From UBA4661 sp002405405 (GTDB lineage Bacteria > Bacteroidota > Ignavibacteria > Kapaibacteriales > UBA4661): a DNA stretch of 12,528 nt. The notes below the pieces were generated by a model. That model was not told the DNA's origin. It ran no database searches and saw only the letters and a program-made list of their open reading frames with translations. Below, one piece after another: positions 6,797 through 12,528 of this stretch; position 1 is the stretch's first letter; each line of letters begins with the position of its first letter. The translations under genes were made by a program, and so were the position numbers. Location of the stretch: positions 1-12,528 of the forward strand of contig DAIUAL010000088.1 in NCBI GenBank assembly GCA_036847245.1, in the 5' to 3' direction.

Positions 6797-8179
6797 TTAT
6801 TTGCCGATGCAAAATCGTGAGAAAATATGATTCAAAATGTCTTCATTCCACACTTCACCGGTCATTTCACCGATGAGCCGTAATGCTTCGCGCACATCAA
6901 TAGCAATAAACTCGTTTGAGGGTGCGGTATCAAGTGCATTATCAGCTTTTTGCAATGCAGAAACAATTTGATGCAAAAGCTGTGCATGGCGTTGATTGAT
7001 CAGTGAATCGCTGACCCGACTGCTATCGGCACGTGCAAGTCCTGCTATACGTGCCTGCAATTGAGCAACTCCCTCATTATTTTTTGTAGAAAGAAAGAGC
7101 ATCTCTTCGCTATGCTCTGCTTTTAACTGCTTTTGCTCATCGTGTGAGAGTGCATCAATTTTATTCTGCACAGCTATCATTTGCACATGAGGATATTGCT
7201 CTCGAATACGATCATATAGAGGTTGCGAATGCTGAACACCTTCAAGACAGTCATTCAGGACAACAACAGCATGACATCGTTGGATCAAAGATTCAGCAAG
7301 TTTGATACCTTCGATTTCTATCATATCCTCACTGGCTCGAATGCCGGCTGTATCGATACATACAATCGGCATATCTTCCATCATGGTCATCTCTTCGATA
7401 TAGTCTCGTGTTGTACCGGGTACATCACTGACAATAGCACGTGTACGTTGTAACAACGTGTTGAGCAACGATGATTTCCCTGCATTCGGATAACCAATGA
7501 TGCCAACGGTATAGCCGGAACGAACAATTTCGGACGCACGAAAATTTTGCGCCAATTCCGCGCAATAGGTTTGAGTTGTATGGATACGATCACGAATTAC
7601 TGCTCGATCAATCAATTCAATACCTTCGTCGGCAAAATCTAATTCTAATTCCAACAAACCACAAATATCCATGAGCTGTAAACGAAGGTCCTGAAGACGT
7701 TTTGTTAAACCACCGAGGAGTTGGCGTGTGGCTGTTTGTGCACCGCGTGTCGAAACAGCATGGATCATGTCGGCAACAGCTTCAGCTTGCGTCAGGTCAA
7801 GTTTACGATTTAAAAATGCGCGCTTCGTAAATTCTCCGGGCAGTGCCATACGTGCACCGGCTGAAATCAATGAGCTGACAATATCACTTGCCAGAATCAT
7901 TCCACCATGACAACCAAATTCGACAGTATCCTCGCCGGTATAGGAATGTGGCGCACGAAAAACCGATGCTGTGACCGTATCCAATACATAGCTTCGATGA
8001 TCACTTCGTACAAAATGACCATAGTGAATTGTATGGCTTTTTACTTGTTCCAAAGATCGTTTGCCTGAAAAACATGCATCAGCAATACGGAGACTCGATG
8101 AACCTGAAAGCCGCACCACAGCAAGACCTCCTATACCGGGCGGTGTAGCAAGCGCACAAATTGTATCATGAAGAATCAT
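6797..8179 (-). CDS. mnmE: tRNA modification GTPase MnmE (TrmE)
   Basis: A 460-residue, full-length MnmE. With MnmG it makes the 5-aminomethyl-type modification at U34 of tRNAs reading mixed codon boxes, in the cytoplasm. An N-terminal tetrahydrofolate-binding domain (1-118) begins 'DTICALATPPGIGGLAVVRLSG'. A helical domain surrounds the G domain, which has G1 GYPNAGKS (229-236), G2 GTTRD (255-259), G3 DTAG (276-279) and G4 NKID (339-342). The protein ends with the conserved CIGK (457-460), whose Cys is needed for the reaction. ATG at 8179 matches the normal family start although no ribosome site is visible. It lies 31 bases downstream of the M28 peptidase gene and 37 bases upstream of the broken marR, on the same strand; mnmG is not in the window. 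Nothing looks damaged. Confidence 0.97.
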   Translation of the reverse strand: MILHDTICALATPPGIGGLAVVRLSGSSSLRIADACFSGKRSLEQVKSHTIHYGHFVRSDHRSYVLDTVTASVFRAPHSYTGEDTVEFGCHGGMILASDIVSSLISAGARMALPGEFTKRAFLNRKLDLTQAEAVADMIHAVSTRGAQTATRQLLGGLTKRLQDLRLQLMDICGLLELELDFADEGIELIDRAVIRDRIHTTQTYCAELAQNFRASEIVRSGYTVGIIGYPNAGKSSLLNTLLQRTRAIVSDVPGTTRDYIEEMTMMEDMPIVCIDTAGIRASEDMIEIEGIKLAESLIQRCHAVVVLNDCLEGVQHSQPLYDRIREQYPHVQMIAVQNKIDALSHDEQKQLKAEHSEEMLFLSTKNNEGVAQLQARIAGLARADSSRVSDSLINQRHAQLLHQIVSALQKADNALDTAPSNEFIAIDVREALRLIGEMTGEVWNEDILNHIFSRFCIGK

Positions 8180-8210
8180 ACAGTTTTTGAGGAATAATAC
8201 GAATATCTCA

Positions 8211-9635
8211 TCATGGCAGATCAGCGGCGATGTACATCATCACAGCAATTGCCGCAACACAGCGGTTGAATTCGTCGCGAGAAAGTTTATCAATGGTGTC
8301 GCCATCAGTATGATGATACCAAAAGTATTTTGTGCCATCAACTTCGATATTCATCTGCGGAACATCGTATTTGATGAGCGGACTAATATCTGCACCGCCA
8401 CCACCGACACTCATCTGCGTTGCATTGATCGGAGCAAGCAAACGTGCAATTGCTGTGTACTGCGCATAGAGTTCCGGGGAACCGCTAAAGGCAAATCCTT
8501 TAGGATTAAAAACACCTCCATCGGATTCAAAAGCAAAAATATGATTCGTTGTCGCGCCATATTTATCGGCATACGCATTGCCACCACGCAAACCATTATC
8601 TTCATTTGTCCACAGTGCAATACGCAAAGTTCTCCGTGGACGCAAGCCGAGCTGCCCGAGCAAACGCACAGCTTCGTAGGATACAAAACACCCACCACCA
8701 TCATCCATTGCACCATGCCAGACATCCCATGAGTCAATGTGCCCACCGAGAACAATCACTTCGTTTGGCTTTTCCCTGCCACGCAATTCTGCAATGACAT
8801 TCCGCGAAGCACGATCAGGCATCGACTCGCAATTCATGGTCAGTTTGATGGTTACTTTTGTACCACGATTGGCAATACGTCCGATAATTTCAGCAGTTTC
8901 AGCGGCAATAGCGGCATGAGGAATTTTAACGACAGTCGTATCATAGGACATCCCACCTGTATGCGGTGAATTGATCGAGAACGAAGCCACCGAACGAATC
9001 AGCGATGCCACGGCACCAACTTTTGCGGCTTCAATTGCTCCACGCGAACGGTACACTACCGTGCGGCGATAATCAGTGAATGGTACATTGTAGAGTACAA
9101 TTTTTCCTTTTGCTTCGCTTGCACGACGTTTGAGTTCATCAAACGAATTAACAACCAATACCTCCGCAGTAATACCACTTGCAGGTGTACCGATGCTACC
9201 ACCAAGTGCCATGACAGCAATATTCAAAATGCGGGGTGAAGTCATAACACACTCTGCTGTACCACGCTTCCAATATGGCACCATAACAGGATCGGTATAG
9301 GCAGTATCGAGATGCTTCCGCGATTTATCTGTATTCATTTCTGATACAATCCAGTCGATTGCTTGCTCCAGACCGGGCGTGCCACTAAAGCGTGCACCAA
9401 AGGTATCGCACATGTACGTCAATCGTGCAAAGGCATTCGTATCAGTTGTTGCATGACGAAGGATTTGCTCAATAGCAGTATTATAGAGTGTTCGCAATGC
9501 AGTAGTATCATATTGCTTACTGTAGGGGAATTTTGTTGTAATGGGTTTATCCGGTGCATGACGATTTTGGGCAGCCATCTGTCCATGAGATCCAACCATA
9601 CAAGCGAAAACAAGAAGAAGAAGAAGAAAGCGCAT
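8211..9635 (-). CDS. Exported M28-family zinc exopeptidase with PA domain (carboxypeptidase Q-like)
   Basis: A 474-residue secreted di-zinc peptidase resembling carboxypeptidase Q/PGCP and other PA-domain M28 enzymes, probably trimming peptides in the periplasm or outside the cell. The signal peptide is 'MRFLLLLLVFACMVGSHGQ'. A PA-like insert lies at about 150-270. The M28 core shows H299-x-D301 ('GGHIDSWDV'), D311 in 'AMDDGGG', E345-D346 in 'TNEDNGLRGG', D372 in 'FESDGG' and H441/H442 in 'YHHTDGDT'. These match the two-zinc ligand set; E345 is the likely base. Position 346, usually Glu, is Asp, a conservative change. I chose ATG at 9635 because it opens a clean signal peptide; a GTG at 9695, abutting ispD, would add 20 residues. 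It lies between ispD and mnmE on one strand. Specificity cannot be read from sequence. Confidence 0.9.
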   Translation of the reverse strand: MRFLLLLLVFACMVGSHGQMAAQNRHAPDKPITTKFPYSKQYDTTALRTLYNTAIEQILRHATTDTNAFARLTYMCDTFGARFSGTPGLEQAIDWIVSEMNTDKSRKHLDTAYTDPVMVPYWKRGTAECVMTSPRILNIAVMALGGSIGTPASGITAEVLVVNSFDELKRRASEAKGKIVLYNVPFTDYRRTVVYRSRGAIEAAKVGAVASLIRSVASFSINSPHTGGMSYDTTVVKIPHAAIAAETAEIIGRIANRGTKVTIKLTMNCESMPDRASRNVIAELRGREKPNEVIVLGGHIDSWDVWHGAMDDGGGCFVSYEAVRLLGQLGLRPRRTLRIALWTNEDNGLRGGNAYADKYGATTNHIFAFESDGGVFNPKGFAFSGSPELYAQYTAIARLLAPINATQMSVGGGGADISPLIKYDVPQMNIEVDGTKYFWYHHTDGDTIDKLSRDEFNRCVAAIAVMMYIAADLP

Positions 9636-9695
9636 AGCAGTAAGAAATAAAGAAAAAATAAGTAAGGAGAATTGTTTACCACACTTGTATAACAC

Positions 9696-10430
9696 CTACA
9701 AAGGTTGCTCTATTTGGCTACTCAGAAATGCCATTGCACATGCCATATCAAAAGGCGTTGTAATCTTGATATTATATTCCAGACCTGCAACAATGTGTAC
9801 AGGACATTGTGCATACTCCACAACGCTGGCATCATCGGTACCGATAAAATTATTCTTCTGTGCCAACCTATAGGCATCCTGCAATACTTCTCGATGAAAA
9901 ACTTGCGGTGTTTGAATTGCTCGTAAGCGAGCGCGGTCAGGTGTACGGAGAACATTCATGACATCATCGGCTTCTTTGATAGTCTCCTTCGGTACAAGAC
10001 CCGGTATGACGGCAGGATATGTTTGTGCTTTGTGCAAAAGATGCTCGACAAATGAGCATGTAATAAATGGTCGTACAGCATCATGCACGAGAACAAGATC
10101 AGCTGACTGTACCGTATCATGACGCAGGGCATTATGAATTGAGAATTGTCGCTCCGCGCCACCCTCAACCAAGGTAACCGGACACGTAATGTTATACATT
10201 TCGATATGCTCATGAATCATACTTCCATAATCGGTATTAATTGCCATGACGATACGAGCAATTGCAGGACATTCGTCAAAAACACGCAAGGCATGAATAT
10301 AGAGTGGCGTTGAGCCGAGCATCTGATATTGTTTCGGCAATGTACCGCCAAACCGTGTTCCTGAGCCACCGGCAGGCAAAATCACTACCGCTGATGGTGT
10401 TGCATGGAGAGAAGAAGAGACAGACATCAT
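9696..10430 (-). CDS. ispD: 2-C-methyl-D-erythritol 4-phosphate cytidylyltransferase IspD
   Basis: A 244-residue IspD, which couples MEP to CTP to give CDP-ME in the non-mevalonate isoprenoid pathway. Seen: nucleotide-binding loop 'LPAGGSGTRFGG' (18-29) with PKQ (32-34), 'GGAERQFS' (90-97), 'VHDAVRPF' (115-122), TPQVF (174-178), 'GTDDAS' (197-202) and 'NIKITTPFD' (220-228). The invariant Arg and Lys of the family loop are at R26 and K33. Two adjacent ATG codons (10430 and 10427) are possible starts; the frame is closed just upstream by TAA. No ribosome site is visible. It heads the minus-strand series; the ispF gene, often next to ispD, is not here. A nine-base direct repeat lies 22 bases before its start. 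Confidence 0.96.
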   Translation of the reverse strand: MMSVSSSLHATPSAVVILPAGGSGTRFGGTLPKQYQMLGSTPLYIHALRVFDECPAIARIVMAINTDYGSMIHEHIEMYNITCPVTLVEGGAERQFSIHNALRHDTVQSADLVLVHDAVRPFITCSFVEHLLHKAQTYPAVIPGLVPKETIKEADDVMNVLRTPDRARLRAIQTPQVFHREVLQDAYRLAQKNNFIGTDDASVVEYAQCPVHIVAGLEYNIKITTPFDMACAMAFLSSQIEQPL

Positions 10431-10451
10431 AAATCGATATTATTAGTCGTA

Positions 10452-10473
10452 GATATTCACCATTGATATTCAC
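10452..10473. repeat. 9-bp direct repeat (period 13) upstream of ispD
   Basis: GATATTCAC occurs at 10452-10460 and again at 10465-10473. The spacing is just over one helical turn, as in some activator or response-regulator sites. It lies 22 bases before the ispD start and about 200 before pfkA. It could be chance in AT-rich DNA. Confidence 0.35.
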
Positions 10474-10481
10474 ATTTTTTT

Positions 10482-10495
10482 GCACGATATTGTGC
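10482..10495. promoter_or_regulatory. Imperfect palindrome between ispD and pfkA
   Basis: GCACGATATTGTGC matches its own reverse complement at 12 of 14 bases and matches the perfect palindrome at 6232-6245 at 11 of 14. Both may be sites for one dimeric regulator. It lies in the 239-base divergent region that must hold the ispD and pfkA promoters. Low certainty. Confidence 0.3.
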
Positions 10496-10669
10496 CTGTT
10501 GGCTATGATATGTGCAGACAGAGCAGTATCGCAGGAAGCACCAAAATACTCATATCATCAACACAATCACCGAATAGTTTTATTCCCATAGTTCACTCTC
10601 ATCGTCTGTTGTCATCAACAATGTATTCTTCTCTATTCTCTTTTCATTCTTCACTTTTCTTTCTCTCAT

Positions 10670-11878
10670 ATGAAAGCATCATCCACCGTAGCATCTGCAA
10701 AAGCAGGTAAAGCAAATCGTAAAACCACTCCATCGTCTGTGGCACAAGGACAGCCTGCACCCGAAAAAAAGGCAAAGCCTATTAAACGTATTGCTGTCAA
10801 TACCGGTGGTGGCGATGCACCGGGCTTAAATGCTGTTATCCGCGCTATTGTTCATGCAGCAACCAAGCGTGGCTGGGAGGTTCTCGGCATTCGTGATGGT
10901 TTCGACGGGATCATTAAACCCGAAGCATATCCTGATCACAATGGTGTTATACAACTAACTCGCTCAACAGTGAAAGGTATCACTCATAAAGGTGGTACTA
11001 TTCTCGGCACAACGAATCGCGGCAATCCGATGAAGTTCCCTGTGAAACAAAAAGATGGTTCATGGAAAGAAATTGATCGAACACCGGAGATATTAAAATG
11101 GTTTAAGAAAAACAAAGTTGATGCTCTGCTTGCTATCGGTGGCGATGGCTCGCTTACTATTGCAAATCATTTAGCAAAACAAGGTTTACGCGTCGTTGGC
11201 GTACCAAAAACCATTGATAATGATTTAGATCGTACCCATGTAACCTTTGGTTTTGATACTGCTATTTCTTTTGCGACCGAATGCATTGATCGCCTACATT
11301 CGACTGCCGAAGCGCACCATCGGGTGATTGTTGTTGAAGTGATGGGACGTTACGCAGGATGGATTGCACTTCATGCAGGTATTGCAGGTACCGCCGATGT
11401 TATTTTAATTCCGGAAATTCCCTACAACATCGAAAACATCGCCGCAAAAATTCAAGAGCGCGAAAAAGCCGGACGCAGTTTCTCGATTATTGTTGTTGCA
11501 GAGGGTGCAATACCAAAAGGTGGAAGTACATCTGTTATTGGTCATGAAATCGGGCGTGCCGAACGTATCGGTGGTGCCGGCGAACGTGTAACTAAAGAAA
11601 TCGAAACACGCACAGGCAAGGAAGCACGGTTAGTGGTATTGGGGCATTTACAGCGCGGTGGTTCGCCTACGGCGTATGATCGATTACTTTCATTGCGGTT
11701 TGGCACGAGCGCAGTACGTGCCTTAGCGGATGGATTGTCCGATGTAATGGTTGCCTCTGCACCACCCCGTATTGTCACAGTTCCTCTACAAGAAGCCATT
11801 AATTCTTTGAAGTTAGTATCACCTGATTCCGATATCGTACAGACGGCACGAGATTTGAGTATATCTTTTGGCGACTAA
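10670..11878 (+). CDS. pfkA: 6-phosphofructokinase, ATP-type motif with Lys in PKTIDND
   Basis: A 402-residue phosphofructokinase that phosphorylates fructose 6-phosphate in glycolysis. Motifs: 'NTGGGDAPGLNAVIR' (44-58), 'GGTILGTTNRGNP' (108-120), GGDGS (157-161), PKTIDND (179-185) with D183 as catalytic base, 'MGRYAGWIAL' (225-234) and 'HLQRGGSPTAYDR' (326-338). The GGDG form (G160, equal to E. coli G104) points to ATP as phosphate donor, since PPi enzymes have Asp there; K180 instead of the E. coli Gly is shared with PPi enzymes and group III ATP enzymes. So this is a group III-like, probably ATP-using enzyme. The first 38 residues are a Lys/Ala/Pro-rich tail absent from E. coli PfkA. ATG at 10670 has no ribosome site; an internal start near the core cannot be excluded. 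The fliO-like gene follows after 50 bases. Confidence 0.94.
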   Translation: MKASSTVASAKAGKANRKTTPSSVAQGQPAPEKKAKPIKRIAVNTGGGDAPGLNAVIRAIVHAATKRGWEVLGIRDGFDGIIKPEAYPDHNGVIQLTRSTVKGITHKGGTILGTTNRGNPMKFPVKQKDGSWKEIDRTPEILKWFKKNKVDALLAIGGDGSLTIANHLAKQGLRVVGVPKTIDNDLDRTHVTFGFDTAISFATECIDRLHSTAEAHHRVIVVEVMGRYAGWIALHAGIAGTADVILIPEIPYNIENIAAKIQEREKAGRSFSIIVVAEGAIPKGGSTSVIGHEIGRAERIGGAGERVTKEIETRTGKEARLVVLGHLQRGGSPTAYDRLLSLRFGTSAVRALADGLSDVMVASAPPRIVTVPLQEAINSLKLVSPDSDIVQTARDLSISFGD

Positions 11879-11928
11879 ACTCGCAAGTACAAGAAAACAC
11901 AAATTTTGGAAAGAATAAGGTTACTTCT

Positions 11929-12309
11929 ATGGAGGATGCACTTCTTCGCGCATTTGGAGCATTGGCACTTGTCGTACTGGTTCTGTTTGTTGTCTTGATG
12001 GCATTGCGTCGTTATACAGCACAGAAATTCATGCAAGGCGATCGATCACAATTTCGTTTGTTGGGACAACTCACAATTCGTCCCAAACAGACAATCGGAT
12101 TGTTGTTAGTCGGTGAAAAAATTGTTGTTGTTGGCATGACTGAACAGAGTATCACTCCGCTGACAGAAATCACTGATCCAACTGCCGTGCAAACTTTTGT
12201 AGAACAATCCTTGATAGGGCTTAGCGGGCATCATCCGCAAGGTAATACATCGTTTTTATCTGCCCTTACAGGCATTGCTAAAGGTGAATTTTCATCGAAG
12301 TCCACATGA
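11929..12309 (+). CDS. fliO: FliO-like flagellar export component (small membrane protein)
   Basis: A 126-residue protein with one membrane helix (about 8-27, 'AFGALALVVLVLFVVLMAL') followed by R27-R28 and a small cytoplasmic domain. The stretch 43-80 ('RLLGQLTIRPKQTIGLLLVGEKIVVVGMTEQSITPLTEI') shows the FliO pattern: a short strand, 'LxIxPKQ', a VG turn, a hydrophobic strand and a GMTEQxI turn. FliO helps assemble the FliP-FliQ-FliR export gate of the flagellar type III system. No other flagellar gene is in the window; its neighbours are pfkA and mreB, so it appears as an orphan. AAGG lies about nine bases before the ATG. The family is short and weakly conserved, so the call is good but not certain; the alternative is an unrelated single-pass protein. 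Confidence 0.7.
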   Translation: MEDALLRAFGALALVVLVLFVVLMALRRYTAQKFMQGDRSQFRLLGQLTIRPKQTIGLLLVGEKIVVVGMTEQSITPLTEITDPTAVQTFVEQSLIGLSGHHPQGNTSFLSALTGIAKGEFSSKST

Positions 12310-12475
12310 CGAGGTAATGCAAAAATTTTATCTCTCTTCGCTGTGCAGTGAAAACCTTTGAAAAAACGCCGCTCTTTCTGCATTTTTGTGGTCTTGTATC
12401 TCACACTTTTGCTGACAACGCACGCATATACTGCTTTTTGCAGTGTATTGCTCTCCTCTTTTTGACGGAAACTTC

Positions 12476-12528
12476 ATGGGACTCTTCCAACTGCGCACAC
12501 ACGACATTGCAATTGATCTTGGTACGGC
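12476..12528 (+). CDS. mreB: MreB, start only (cut by window edge)
   Basis: Seventeen codons are visible: 'MGLFQLRTHDIAIDLGTA'-type sequence, with the IDLGTA phosphate-1 loop of the actin-like ATPase MreB, the cytoskeletal guide for rod-shaped wall growth. The 166 bases before it carry no gene; they include a five-pair hairpin ACTGC/GCAGT (12430-12444), and GGA nine bases before the ATG is a weak ribosome site. The rest lies outside the window, but the start is characteristic. Confidence 0.85.
   Translation, partial: MGLFQLRTHDIAIDLGT

Noticed and set aside
10607..10620. Small hairpin TGTTG/CAACA upstream of pfkA
   Set aside because: Five AT-rich pairs, expected by chance, with no supporting context.
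12430..12444. Hairpin ACTGC/GCAGT before mreB as a terminator
   Set aside because: Only five pairs and no T-run directly after it.
1..12528. tRNA genes, CRISPR arrays, insertion sequences, phage or attachment sites
   Set aside because: No T-arm-like motifs in context, no regularly spaced repeats, no transposase or integrase, and no target duplications were seen by eye.

Overview
The window looks like chromosome from a Gram-negative, rod-shaped, MEP-pathway bacterium. Exported proteins carry Sec signals, an mreB start lies at the right edge, ispD is present, and a fliO-like gene suggests a flagellum or its remnant. Protein style (a TPR protein with a 'GFQCSSS' signal end, an M28 exopeptidase, basic N-terminal tails) makes me lean to the Bacteroidota/Chlorobiota-Ignavibacteria side, but that is only an impression. 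Several genes have clear Shine-Dalgarno sequences and others have none. I see no tRNA, rRNA, CRISPR array or insertion sequence.

Layout. (1) 36-1850, minus: an exported TPR protein followed by a likely terminator. (2) 2219-4347, plus: an RsbQ/KAI2-type alpha/beta hydrolase and, 32 bases later, a PAS - coiled-coil - histidine kinase. In Bacillus subtilis, RsbQ works with RsbP (PAS - coiled-coil - PP2C phosphatase); here the same front end seems joined to a histidine kinase. This is the most interesting part of the window. (3) 4702-5406, plus: a MarR-type regulator with a long basic tail, convergent with the next block. (4) 10430 down to 5423, minus: ispD, M28 peptidase, mnmE, a broken marR gene and an exported esterase, closely spaced and probably at least partly co-transcribed. 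The broken marR has lost its wing motif and carries two tandem in-frame TAG codons, yet its original stop still overlaps the esterase start. (5) 10670-12528, plus: pfkA, a fliO-like gene and the start of mreB.

Housekeeping genes (mnmE, ispD, pfkA, mreB) look intact. The oddities are in regulatory genes. The kinase H-box lies in a nearly T-free, C-rich patch that puts four prolines/polar residues where hydrophobic ones are expected, and the second MarR is degraded exactly at its DNA-binding wing. Short palindromes and a direct repeat sit at the esterase start and between ispD and pfkA and may be regulator sites.
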